DNA of 13,027 bases from the NCBI GenBank assembly GCA_038198445.1, contig JBBPZZ010000011.1, positions 1 to 13,027 on the forward strand. The letters are read 5' to 3'. Of this stretch, positions 6,171 to 12,838 are shown in pieces (the first letter of the stretch is position 1; every line of letters starts with the position of its first letter). The stretch comes from JACDDK01 sp038198445 (GTDB lineage: Bacteria; Actinomycetota; Rubrobacteria; Rubrobacterales; Rubrobacteraceae). Both the position numbers and the translations under genes were made by a program. The notes under the pieces were generated by a model that saw nothing but the letters and a program-made list of their open reading frames with translations, made no database searches and was not told the DNA's origin.

Positions 6171-7160
6171 TCAGCGGGCGGCCCGGTAGGGGGTTTCGGA
6201 GCGGGGCGTTCCTCTCCCGGCCATCACTATGGCGCTCGGCGATTCTATCTCGAAAGCCGCCTCCAAAGCCTGTCCGGCGGCCCCGAGGAGGTCGTTGGCC
6301 GAACGGGCGTCGCGCGGATAAATAGCCGCCCCGGCCCGCGTCTCCTCCGCGCCGAGCAAACTCGCGGCCGCGAGCGCCCGCCGCGCCGCGCTCTCTACCG
6401 CCCGGTCATCCACGTCGGAGAGAACGATCCCGAAAACCGCTCCCTCGCCGAGCAGTACCGGCTCCCCGATGCGTGCCCGCACCCTCTCCAGCAGCAACTC
6501 CACGTCCTCTACATTGCGGCCGGGGTCAACCAGTATCACGGCGACCTGCACACCCTTGCGCGCATCCAACTCGCCGGACACTCGCTCCAGGAGCATGGAG
6601 CCGTCACCGTCGGTATCGTACGTCTCGGACTCTCCGGCCGCTCCCACCGCATTACGGGCGGCGGAGAGGACGAACAAACCCGTGAGCGCGAAGGCGATCA
6701 GCCGGAAGAACGCCAGCGCGGCCGCGCCGGTCGCGGCGCCATCGTTGAGGATATCCGGCGTTATGGCCAAAAGATACGTGAAGAGCGTGGAGACCAAAGC
6801 GACGACCCCAACCTTCCACGAGCCGTGCATGGCCGACGCAAAAAGCAGTGGGAAATAGAGGATGTACAGCTCGCTCGACACCCCGCCGCTGAAGAAGACT
6901 ATCATCCCGATTATGGCCGCATAGAGTACGTAGGAGCCGGTGGAAAAGCCGCCGGTGAACTGCTCCGTGGGCAGCAGCAAGAGCGCGACCGCCATCGTAA
7001 CTCCCAGGACGATGGCGAAGTACAGGAGCACAAAGGAGACCGCTGGCTCGTAGGAAGCGCTGTGTACGAACACCAAAGAAGCCGCAATCAGTCCTAGATA
7101 GAGGAGCGAGAGCGACTTTATGGTGCGCGCGTTACGCCGCTTGTTGGTTTTACCGTTCAC
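6171..7160 (-). CDS. Six-TM membrane protein with C-terminal degenerate GGDEF-like domain
   Basis: Numbering starts at GTG 7160 (329 residues). Six hydrophobic segments at about 15-34, 41-63, 75-91, 96-112, 115-133 and 147-168 form a membrane sensor-like module resembling those of some histidine kinases and diguanylate cyclases. After a linker, residues about 203-302 follow the GGDEF fold pattern (VQVAVILVDPG ... ERVRARIGEPVLLGEGAVF ... RAGAAIYPRDARSANDLLGA). GEGAVF (238-243) stands where GGDEF should be, so cyclase activity is not expected. It may bind a nucleotide or act as a signalling scaffold. The start is uncertain: a GTG at 7199 would add 13 residues, but that stretch runs through the palindrome and candidate promoter and has no Shine-Dalgarno sequence. 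GTG 7160 has TATCAT 9 nt upstream. Confidence 0.8.
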   Translation of the reverse strand: MNGKTNKRRNARTIKSLSLLYLGLIAASLVFVHSASYEPAVSFVLLYFAIVLGVTMAVALLLLPTEQFTGGFSTGSYVLYAAIIGMIVFFSGGVSSELYILYFPLLFASAMHGSWKVGVVALVSTLFTYLLAITPDILNDGAATGAAALAFFRLIAFALTGLFVLSAARNAVGAAGESETYDTDGDGSMLLERVSGELDARKGVQVAVILVDPGRNVEDVELLLERVRARIGEPVLLGEGAVFGIVLSDVDDRAVESAARRALAAASLLGAEETRAGAAIYPRDARSANDLLGAAGQALEAAFEIESPSAIVMAGRGTPRSETPYRAAR

Positions 7161-7166
7161 GTTCGG

Positions 7167-7183
7167 GATATGATACGCATATC
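7167..7183. promoter_or_regulatory. 17-bp palindrome in divergent promoter region (candidate operator)
   Basis: GATATG-ATACG-CATATC is a perfect inverted repeat with 6-bp arms and a 5-bp spacer. It covers the plus-strand hexamer TATGAT (7169-7174), a candidate -10 for the PRC-barrel gene, and the minus-strand TATCAT (7175 to 7170), a candidate -10 for the membrane GGDEF gene. A dimeric regulator bound here would affect both promoters. No regulator gene is adjacent. Confidence 0.4.
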
Positions 7184-7213
7184 TGCTTACTCTCGCCACC
7201 CGGAGGCCGGATC

Positions 7214-7519
7214 ATGGATGAAATGAATCACCGCTCAGATAATCCTTACACCGCGCTCGAAGGTTACGAGCTTCTGGACGGCTCCGGGACCGGGGCCGGA
7301 GAGATCGAAAGCACGGTCTACGATGCCCCGAGCGACGTCCTGAAGTACATAGTGGTGAACGGCCGGGCTGTTCTCGCCGACAGGATAGAAGTCGACCCCG
7401 GAGGGCGAACCGTCTCCGTACCATATGACAAAGAAACCATAGAGTCGGCGCCGGAGATCGAAGACCCATCCGGCGCGTTCGACGACGCGCTCCGGGAGCA
7501 CTACTCCGAGCGCGGGTAG
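7214..7519 (+). CDS. Small PRC-barrel domain protein
   Basis: 101 residues. The central segment (about 25-80: DAPSDVLKYIVVNGRAVLAD, then DRIEVDPGGRTVSVPYDKETIESAP) has the pattern of PRC-barrel proteins, in which a small beta-barrel begins with a hydrophobic strand around a conserved GR and is followed by (V/I)xVD ... (V/I)xVPY. Such domains occur in photosynthetic reaction-centre subunit H, RimM, and many small stress-associated actinobacterial proteins. There is no signal or TM segment. ATG 7214 has GGAGG at 7202-7206, 7 nt upstream, one of the few clear Shine-Dalgarno sites here. It is divergent from the membrane GGDEF gene and convergent, with 8 bp between stops, with the lipoprotein gene. 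Confidence 0.83.
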   Translation: MDEMNHRSDNPYTALEGYELLDGSGTGAGEIESTVYDAPSDVLKYIVVNGRAVLADRIEVDPGGRTVSVPYDKETIESAPEIEDPSGAFDDALREHYSERG

Positions 7520-7527
7520 AACACCGC

Positions 7528-8181
7528 TCAAGAACCGCCGGACCTGGTGGCGGTTATCTTCTCTTCTACCCGCTGTCCGCTCTGGGCGAGGGCAAAGATC
7601 CAGACTGGAGACTCCGAGGAGAAGGAGTCGAGACCGGCCGAGGCGGCTGTGCCTGGCTCGCTCTTCAGGATTTTTGTAACTTTCCTGGCTTTTTTTATCG
7701 CCTCCGGGCTATCCAGCAGCTTTCCGGCCGGGGGCAGCGCGTGGTTGGAGATGTCTTTTATCTGATCCGGTGGGAGCTTCTGCTGGGGATCCAACTCGAC
7801 TTTTTCGCCCCTGATCGAAACGCTAACCACCGCACCCGCCGAAGGCGAAACGTAACTGTAAAGCCAACCCGGAGCACCACCCTCCGCGTCTACCTGCGGC
7901 GTGATGCTGGCTATGGCGTAGAGCGCGGCGTCTTTGTTCCAGCCCGCCGCCTGGCTACCCGCCTTCTCCGCCCCCGAGAGCGCCGAGGCTCTCGGCGTAC
8001 CCGCGGGCGCTTTTGGCGGCTTCGACGGCGCGGCGGCTTTAGTAGTGGGGTTACCCAACGTGTCGCCGCCGCCGGAGCTTCCCGTATCCCCGGAGCCGCA
8101 CGCCGCGAGGATGAGCGCGCAAACTAACGCCCCCGCGAAGGCGGCGAAGACAACGAGAGCGTTAGAGGCTAAGAACCGCAT
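7528..8181 (-). CDS. Uncharacterised secreted lipoprotein
   Basis: Counted from ATG 8181 the protein has 217 residues. A lipoprotein signal peptide begins MRFLASNALVV and ends at the lipobox LILAAC, with Cys28 as lipidation site. A disordered Gly/Ser/Pro/Ala/Lys linker (about 29-70) follows. The folded part (about 75-210) includes GWLYSYVSPSAGAVVSVSIR and SSESPVWIFALAQSGQRVEE. I do not recognise the family. Its strand pattern and PVWIFA segment could fit a small PepSY/BLIP-like fold, but that is a guess. Start choice: Met codons also exist at 8202 and 8190, but 8181 puts Arg immediately before the hydrophobic core and has TACACT 9 nt upstream. It is divergent from the PrcB-type lipoprotein gene. 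Confidence 0.8.
   Translation of the reverse strand: MRFLASNALVVFAAFAGALVCALILAACGSGDTGSSGGGDTLGNPTTKAAAPSKPPKAPAGTPRASALSGAEKAGSQAAGWNKDAALYAIASITPQVDAEGGAPGWLYSYVSPSAGAVVSVSIRGEKVELDPQQKLPPDQIKDISNHALPPAGKLLDSPEAIKKARKVTKILKSEPGTAASAGLDSFSSESPVWIFALAQSGQRVEEKITATRSGGS
7533..7567 (+). terminator. Possible intrinsic terminator of the PRC-barrel gene
   Basis: AACCGCC (7533-7539) pairs perfectly with GGCGGTT (7549-7555) around a 9-nt loop, followed by the pyrimidine-rich ATCTTCTCTTCT. It starts 13 nt after the stop at 7519 and lies inside the 3' end of the convergent lipoprotein gene. The T-tract is interrupted by C, so termination strength is doubtful. Confidence 0.4.
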
Positions 8182-8403
8182 CGGCGCCATAGTGTAATTC
8201 ATAAACGGGCGTGTTATCCGGCCGAGGGCTCGATGGCGGCATCTAGCGCCCGGCCAGGCCAGAATTGCGGATACAGATCCGGTAAAGCTCTTGTCCTTTC
8301 TTCCTCCGTCTGGCTACCAGCCTCACCGCGGGCCGCGCATTTGAACCACACCGCGCTCGAAGGAGATAGACCCGAAGCTTACTAGAGAGGCATTCGAATA
8401 GTG
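8182..8403. other. Intergenic region between two divergent lipoprotein genes
   Basis: About 220 bp. It holds the candidate -10 hexamers of both flanking genes at its ends (TACACT on the minus strand at 8196-8191; TAGGAT on the plus strand at 8404-8409). It also contains a 16-nt match (8348-8363) to the start of the PRC-barrel gene. A tRNA-like GGTTCAAAT on the minus strand near 8337-8345 has no matching acceptor or anticodon stems. No gene is seen in it. Confidence 0.4.
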
Positions 8404-8419
8404 TAGGATTCGGGGGATG
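8404..8419 (+). promoter_or_regulatory. -10 element of the PrcB-type lipoprotein gene (leaderless)
   Basis: TAGGAT (8404-8409) is followed by exactly 7 nt and ATG 8417, the same spacing as for the sortase, recombinase-like and ligA genes. The G-run just before the ATG is too close to act as a Shine-Dalgarno site. No clear -35 is seen. Confidence 0.55.
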
Positions 8420-9016
8420 CGGCGGATAGGATCGATCTTGCTAATAGTGCTGCTCGCCGCAGGTTGCGCTACAGAGGGAAATGGCAATTCTACCCAGGAC
8501 AGCTCCGGGCCTGACACCACCCCGATGACGACTGCGACGACTTCAGAGACAGAGACGACCGGGATGAACGTGAAACAGCCGGAGACCACCGAAGAGACCA
8601 CGGCGGCTTCCGCGCCGCGAAGCCTGCTGAGCGTCAAAGAAATCGTCATGGGCGCGCCGGGGCAGGGACAAAAGAAGCCGCGCGTTATCGTCGCCGCCTC
8701 TGCGAGGACTCTCTCGAAGGAACTGGGAAGGGCGGTGCAGGAGAGCGGGGAAGGCGCCTACGTTGCCGCCTTCTGGGGCAAGAAACCGACTGGCGGATAT
8801 ACGATAGCCGTCGACAAACCCCTCAGGGCGGAAAAAATGGTGACGATTGAGTTGGATCTCAAGAAACCGCCCAGAGACGCCTTCGTGAGCCAGTCGATCA
8901 CCTATCCCTACGTCATCGCCGTAATCCGGGGTATAGAACCGGCATCAACGAAGTTCGCCCTGGTGGAGAAGAGCGGTCGCAAGCTCGACTGGCCGATCAA
9001 GAAAGTGGGAGACTAG
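8417..9016 (+). CDS. Lipoprotein with PrcB_C-type domain
   Basis: 199 residues. The signal peptide MRRIGSILLIVLLAAGC has Cys17 in a lipobox (LAAGC). A Thr/Ser/Glu-rich linker of about 50 residues suits an exported lipoprotein whose domain stands away from the membrane. The C-terminal domain has the hallmarks of PrcB_C: a strand with AAFWGKKPTGGYTIAV (about 117-132), a hydrophobic/charged strand pair, then FVSQSITYPYVIAVI (about 156-170). In the spirochaete dentilisin system PrcB is a lipoprotein subunit of a surface protease complex. No protease is next to this gene, so the name describes only the fold. Start ATG 8417 is supported by the -10 spacing. The stop is 4 bp from the convergent gene's stop. 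Confidence 0.85.
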   Translation: MRRIGSILLIVLLAAGCATEGNGNSTQDSSGPDTTPMTTATTSETETTGMNVKQPETTEETTAASAPRSLLSVKEIVMGAPGQGQKKPRVIVAASARTLSKELGRAVQESGEGAYVAAFWGKKPTGGYTIAVDKPLRAEKMVTIELDLKKPPRDAFVSQSITYPYVIAVIRGIEPASTKFALVEKSGRKLDWPIKKVGD

Positions 9017-9020
9017 AGCT

Positions 9021-9392
9021 TTAGTCCGAGACTGCGCCGCGTGCGCGGTTCAGCATATCTTCCAGAGAGTCGCCCGGCTTGTACGCGGAAGCGCCGATCC
9101 GTGCTCCGGGAACGGCTTCTCGAAGTCGACGCTCGACGACCTGGGCGTCCTCCGGCTCCGTGTTGGGGAGGGCTATGGAGATCTCGGCTTCCCCCGCCCG
9201 GGCGATGAGGTCCGCCACGCGAAGGGCGCCCACGGCTTTGCCAACTGAATCCGTGTCCCATTCACCATCGGCCAGCAAGACAAGCGCCGCCAGCGGAAGA
9301 CCGAACTCCGCGGAGACCGAAATCTCCTCTTCGAGAGCCCGCTTGAACTCTTCGAACGACTGTGGCTCCGTCCTCTTCTGACGAGCTCCCAT
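9021..9392 (-). CDS. Stand-alone degenerate GGDEF-like domain protein
   Basis: 123 residues, no TM or signal. After a short charged N-terminus the sequence follows the GGDEF cyclase fold: FGLPLAALVLLADGEWD (about 30-46) as the first strand, then KAVGALRVADLIARAGEAEI (52-71), then SIALPNTEPEDAQVVERRLR (72-91) with the typical LPxT...A element. The signature RxGGDEF is RAGEAEI (65-71), so the G-G-[DE]-E-F loop is not intact and c-di-GMP synthesis is unlikely. The usual metal-binding Asp in the first strand is replaced by the LADGE region. The gene could encode a nucleotide sensor or a partner for another degenerate GGDEF protein. The start is ATG 9392; TATACT (9407 to 9402 on the minus strand) ends 9 nt upstream. 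Confidence 0.75.
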   Translation of the reverse strand: MGARQKRTEPQSFEEFKRALEEEISVSAEFGLPLAALVLLADGEWDTDSVGKAVGALRVADLIARAGEAEISIALPNTEPEDAQVVERRLREAVPGARIGASAYKPGDSLEDMLNRARGAVSD

Positions 9393-9586
9393 GTCCTGTT
9401 CAGTATATAGTGCTGTTGGCGAGTTCGTGGGCAGCGACGCCTACCGCCGGGACCAGTTCAATGGTAACGCTATGTGTAGCTGGCCGGCATCCTGGTTGTT
9501 TCAGTGCCAGGTTGCGCAAGGCCTGGTTTTGTTGGAGCATTAGGCTAAGGTAACAGGAGGCGGCGTGAGCCGCAAGGAGGAGAGGG
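9393..9586. other. Intergenic region upstream of the amidase gene with CCTGG/CCAGG repeats
   Basis: 194 bp between divergent genes. CCTGGTT occurs at 9491-9497 and 9522-9528, with CCAGG at 9507-9511 between them and an 8-bp palindrome TTGCGCAA at 9512-9519. The elements can form alternative stems (CCTGG with CCAGG on either side). TAGGCT at 9541-9546 is a possible -10, giving a leader of about 35 nt. No known riboswitch class is recognised. Confidence 0.4.
9574..9580 (+). promoter_or_regulatory. Strong Shine-Dalgarno site of the amidase gene
   Basis: AAGGAGG ends 6 nt before ATG 9587 and fixes the start. A second AGGAGG at 9555-9560 lies 4 nt before GTG 9565, which opens a 30-codon frame overlapping the gene start in another frame. 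Confidence 0.7.
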
Positions 9587-10714
9587 ATGCTTCGGGAGCA
9601 CGTTATCAGCATAGATTCAACCAGGCCGCTAGCCGAGGAGCCGCAAACGGGACATAACCGTTGGCACGAGGCCATAGAGCCGGTTGTTGAGGTGGATCCC
9701 GGCGACACCGTCGTCTACGAGACGCGCGACGCCTTCGACGGACAACTGAATGGTAACTCGACGGCGGAAGACATTGCGAACGTGGACCTCGGTCCGGTTC
9801 ACGCCCTCACGGGACCGGTCCTCGTCAAGGGCGCGGAGCCGGGAGACCTGCTAGAGGTGGAACTAGTCGAGATCGAGGCCGACCCGTGGGAGCAGTGGGG
9901 CTATACGATCGAAGTGCCAGGCTTCGGTTTCCTGCGCGATGATTTCCCGGACCCGTACATCGTCCACTGGCGGCTTCACGGCAACCAGTACGCGGAGTCC
10001 GAGCAACTTCCGGGAGTGCGTATCCGCTGCAATCCGCACCCCGGCGTCCTCGGGTTGGCTCCAAGCGCCGGGTTGCGCCGGCGCGCCACCGAAAGAGAGG
10101 CCGCCCTCGCTGAACGCGGAGGGTTCGCACTGCCCCCCGACCCTAACGGCGCCGTGCCGTCCGAGGAGACCATCGCCCGCGAGGCTCTACGCACTATTCC
10201 ACCGCGTGAGACCGCTGGGAACATAGATATCAAGCAGATTACACCAGGGACCACCGTACTCCTGCCGGTGTACACCGAGGGCGCTCTGGTCTCGACGGGG
10301 GACGTTCACTACGCCCAGGGCGACTGCGAAGCCTGCGGGACGGCAATAGAGATGAGATCCCGCGTACACGTGCGTTTCAGTATCAGGAAAGGTGAAGCCG
10401 AGAGAAAGGGCATCCGGGACCTGCAGTTTTTCCGGGACGACTACTTCGCCCGACCGGAGCTGGCCGCCCCACGCCGCTTCTTCGCCACCACCGGCATCAG
10501 CATTCGTCAGGACGGCACCAACGAGGGTGAGGACCTCAGCCTCTCCGCCAGGAACGCGCTGCTCAACATGATAGACCACCTACAGACGCGGGGGTTCGAT
10601 CGCCAGCAGGCCTACGCCATCTGCAGCGTGGCGGTGGACCTGCGTATCAGCCAGACGGTGGACGTTCCCAACCTGCTGGTGAGCGCTCTGCTCCCGCTGG
10701 ATATCTTCATGTAA
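9587..10714 (+). CDS. Acetamidase/formamidase family protein (FmdA/AmdA)
   Basis: 375 residues, near the usual family length. Members hydrolyse short aliphatic amides (formamide, acetamide) to ammonia and the acid in the cytoplasm. Recognisable features are TGHNRWHEAIEPVVEVDPGD (21-40), ETRDAFDGQL (45-54), the metal/active-site region CNPHPGVLGLAPS (148-160), PRETAGNIDIKQITPGTT (206-223), and the signature GDVHYAQGDCEACGTAIEM (238-256). A C-terminal segment typical of the family (ARNALLNMIDHL ... YAICSVAVDLRISQTVDVPN) follows. The enzyme appears complete. Substrate cannot be decided from sequence; no amide transporter or regulator lies next to it. The start is fixed by a strong Shine-Dalgarno site. 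The ligA promoter follows directly after its stop. Confidence 0.93.
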   Translation: MLREHVISIDSTRPLAEEPQTGHNRWHEAIEPVVEVDPGDTVVYETRDAFDGQLNGNSTAEDIANVDLGPVHALTGPVLVKGAEPGDLLEVELVEIEADPWEQWGYTIEVPGFGFLRDDFPDPYIVHWRLHGNQYAESEQLPGVRIRCNPHPGVLGLAPSAGLRRRATEREAALAERGGFALPPDPNGAVPSEETIAREALRTIPPRETAGNIDIKQITPGTTVLLPVYTEGALVSTGDVHYAQGDCEACGTAIEMRSRVHVRFSIRKGEAERKGIRDLQFFRDDYFARPELAAPRRFFATTGISIRQDGTNEGEDLSLSARNALLNMIDHLQTRGFDRQQAYAICSVAVDLRISQTVDVPNLLVSALLPLDIFM

Positions 10715-10719
10715 TCGTC

Positions 10720-10758
10720 TTGGGAGCGTGGACGACCATGCGTATAATCTCCTGAGTG
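10720..10758 (+). promoter_or_regulatory. ligA promoter (leaderless)
   Basis: TTGGGA (10720-10725) matches a -35 at 4 of 6 positions. After a 17-bp spacer comes TATAAT (10743-10748), then 7 nt and GTG 10756. This is the best complete promoter in the window. The expected mRNA starts at or next to the GTG, so there is no 5' leader and no Shine-Dalgarno site. Confidence 0.75.
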
Positions 10759-12750
10759 ACCGAGAGCGCGGACATCCGGGGCAGGATCGAGGAACTGCGG
10801 GAACAGGTCCGCTACCACAGCCGCCTCTACTATATCGAGGACGCGCCGGAGGTCTCCGACGCCGAGTACGACGCCCTCTACAAGCAACTCGAAAGCCTCG
10901 AAGCGGATAACCCGGAACTGGTCACCCAGGACTCCCCCACGCAGAAAGTGGGCGGCGACCCTCTGGAGCAGTTCGATCAAGTCCGCCACGCCGTACCGAT
11001 GCTCTCCCTCTCGAACGCCCGCAAGATCGAGGACCTGCGCGAATGGGACACGCGCATCCGGCGTTTGCTCGGCGAGGACGAAACCCCCCGCTACGTGACC
11101 GAGCTGAAGATAGACGGTCTCGCGGTCTCGTTACGCTACGAAAACGGGCGGCTCGTCCGGGGCGCGACGCGCGGCAACGGGACCGTCGGCGAGGACGTAA
11201 CGGCCCAGCTACGTACGTTTCGCTCTGTCCCGGAGAAACTCTCCGGCAACCCGCCGGAGGTCCTGGAACCCAGGGGAGAGGCGTACATCCCGCTCCCGGA
11301 CTTCGAGAAGCTGAACACACGCCTGGAAGAAGAAGGCAAGAAGCCCTACGCCAACCCCCGGAACCTGGCGGCGGGCTCCATCCGGCAGCTAGACCCCAAG
11401 ATCACCGCGCAAAGACCCCTCACCATCTTCCTCTACGGCGTCGGCGAGGGTTACGGGAACTACGCGAGCCACTCGGAGTCGCTGGCCGCCCTGAAAGGCT
11501 ACGGGCTGCGCGTCAACCCGTATAAGGTACACGAGGGCATCGAATCCGTTATGGAAGAGTGCGAGCGTGCGGCCAGAGAGCGCGAATCGCTTGCGTACCA
11601 GATCGACGGCGTCGTCGTGAAGGTAGACTCCCGCGAGCAACAAGAGACTCTAGGCGCCGTCCAGAAGGCGCCGCGCTGGGCGATAGCGTACAAGTTCGAA
11701 CCGCTCGCGGGCCGCACGCGACTCCTCGACATCATCGTCAACGTCGGGCGCACGGGCGCGGTGACGCCGCAGGCCGTCCTGGAGCCGGTGAACGTGGGCG
11801 GGGTGACGATCTCCCGCGCCACGCTCCACAACGAGGATTATGTAAAGGAGAAGGGAATCCTCATCGGGGATGAAGTGGTCATCGAGCGGGCGGGGGATGT
11901 GATCCCCCAGGTCGTCAAAGCCATCGCCGAGAGCCGTGACGGCTCCGAGCGTCCGTTCGAGATGCCGACGCATTGCCCCGTCTGCGGAGAGCCGCTCTCC
12001 CGCCCGGAAGGCGAGGCCGTGACCCGCTGCGTGAACGCCCGCTGCCCGGCGCAGGCGCTGGAGCACATCATCCACTGGTCCACGAAGTCCGCGATGGACA
12101 TCGACGGTCTCGGCGAGAAGCTCGCCACCCGCCTCTTCGACCTCGGCTTAATAAAAGACGTTGCCGACATCTACGACCTGAAGGCGGGGCAGCTAGTGCC
12201 ACTCGAAGGCTTCGGAGAGAAGAGCGCCCAGAACCTGATCCAGTCAATCCAGAACAGCAAGCAACAGCTCTTCTCCCGCGTCCTCTACTCCCTCGGCATC
12301 CGGCACGTCGGTAGCGTAACAGCGCAGTTAATCGCCGAACGCTTCTCCGGTAGAGATCTACTTCGCGACGTGACCGCGGAACAACTCACCGAAATAGACG
12401 GCATCGGAGGCGTCGTCGCCCACGCTGTGGCCGAATACTTCGGACTGAAAGACAATCGAGAGTTGGTCGAGCGCCTGATGCGACTCGGCCTGGACTTCGA
12501 GCGCGAGTCGGGCCGACCTTCCGAAGGACCGCTGGCAGGCAAGCGCGTCGTCATAACCGGCACCCTGAGCCAGCCGCGCAGCTACTACGTCGAGCGCGTA
12601 CAGGCAGCCGGTGGCACCTTCACCTCCTCCGTCAGCAAGAACACTGACTACGTGCTCGCAGGCGAGGAGGCGGGCTCCAAGCGGGAGAAGGCGAGAGAGT
12701 TGGGCGTTACGGTGCTGGACGAAGCTGGTTTCGAAGAGATATTGTCCTAG
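10756..12750 (+). CDS. ligA: NAD-dependent DNA ligase LigA
   Basis: Complete 664-residue LigA, which seals nicks during replication and repair using NAD as AMP donor. Domain Ia covers about 1-70 (YHSRLYYIEDAPEVSDAEYD), with the residues that bind the NMN half. The adenylation domain contains the nucleotide-linking Lys118 in ELKIDG, then TRGNGTVGEDVT. An OB fold follows, then a zinc finger with Cys407, Cys410, Cys425 and Cys430, tandem HhH motifs (about 440-575), and a C-terminal BRCT domain (about 590-664, KRVVITGTLSQPRSYYVERV). All expected parts are present, so it should be functional. GTG 10756 is supported by the leaderless promoter and by the position of domain Ia. No second replication gene or gatC follows; an IS630-type transposase lies downstream on the opposite strand. 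Confidence 0.98.
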   Translation: MTESADIRGRIEELREQVRYHSRLYYIEDAPEVSDAEYDALYKQLESLEADNPELVTQDSPTQKVGGDPLEQFDQVRHAVPMLSLSNARKIEDLREWDTRIRRLLGEDETPRYVTELKIDGLAVSLRYENGRLVRGATRGNGTVGEDVTAQLRTFRSVPEKLSGNPPEVLEPRGEAYIPLPDFEKLNTRLEEEGKKPYANPRNLAAGSIRQLDPKITAQRPLTIFLYGVGEGYGNYASHSESLAALKGYGLRVNPYKVHEGIESVMEECERAARERESLAYQIDGVVVKVDSREQQETLGAVQKAPRWAIAYKFEPLAGRTRLLDIIVNVGRTGAVTPQAVLEPVNVGGVTISRATLHNEDYVKEKGILIGDEVVIERAGDVIPQVVKAIAESRDGSERPFEMPTHCPVCGEPLSRPEGEAVTRCVNARCPAQALEHIIHWSTKSAMDIDGLGEKLATRLFDLGLIKDVADIYDLKAGQLVPLEGFGEKSAQNLIQSIQNSKQQLFSRVLYSLGIRHVGSVTAQLIAERFSGRDLLRDVTAEQLTEIDGIGGVVAHAVAEYFGLKDNRELVERLMRLGLDFERESGRPSEGPLAGKRVVITGTLSQPRSYYVERVQAAGGTFTSSVSKNTDYVLAGEEAGSKREKARELGVTVLDEAGFEEILS

Positions 12751-12838
12751 AGAATTCTAAATCGTTTGCAAGAATAGCAGAGCGTTGGCCAGAGAAGAAG
12801 CGAACTGGTTGAAGTTTGGCCAATTAGAGCGATTTTCA
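12751..12838. other. Gap between ligA and the IS630 transposase
   Basis: 88 bp with lower GC than its surroundings. TTGGCCA occurs twice (12785-12791 and 12816-12822). The transposon end should lie in or near this gap, but the other end is outside the window, so terminal repeats and the TA target duplication cannot be identified. No convincing terminator for ligA is seen. Confidence 0.4.

Noticed and set aside
3524..6325. Long plus-strand frames across the PspA operon
   Set aside because: They are antisense shadows from GC-rich codon bias. The minus-strand genes have recognisable PspA and J domains, coupled overlaps and Shine-Dalgarno sites.
8330..8360. tRNA-like T-loop GGTTCAAAT on the minus strand
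   Set aside because: The flanking bases do not form a T-stem, and no acceptor, D or anticodon arm can be placed around it.
8323..8649. Minus-strand frame of 108 codons over the start of the PrcB-type lipoprotein
   Set aside because: It overlaps a well-supported lipoprotein signal peptide on the plus strand and shows no recognisable domain, ribosome-binding site or consistent promoter.
9400..9708. Minus-strand frame of 102 codons across the amidase leader
   Set aside because: It covers the strong Shine-Dalgarno site and start of the amidase gene, has no recognisable domain, and overlaps the start of the GGDEF-like gene's promoter.
12785..12822. Two TTGGCCA copies as ends of the insertion sequence
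   Set aside because: They are direct, short and partly self-palindromic. IS630 ends are longer inverted repeats next to TA, and the partner end is outside the window.
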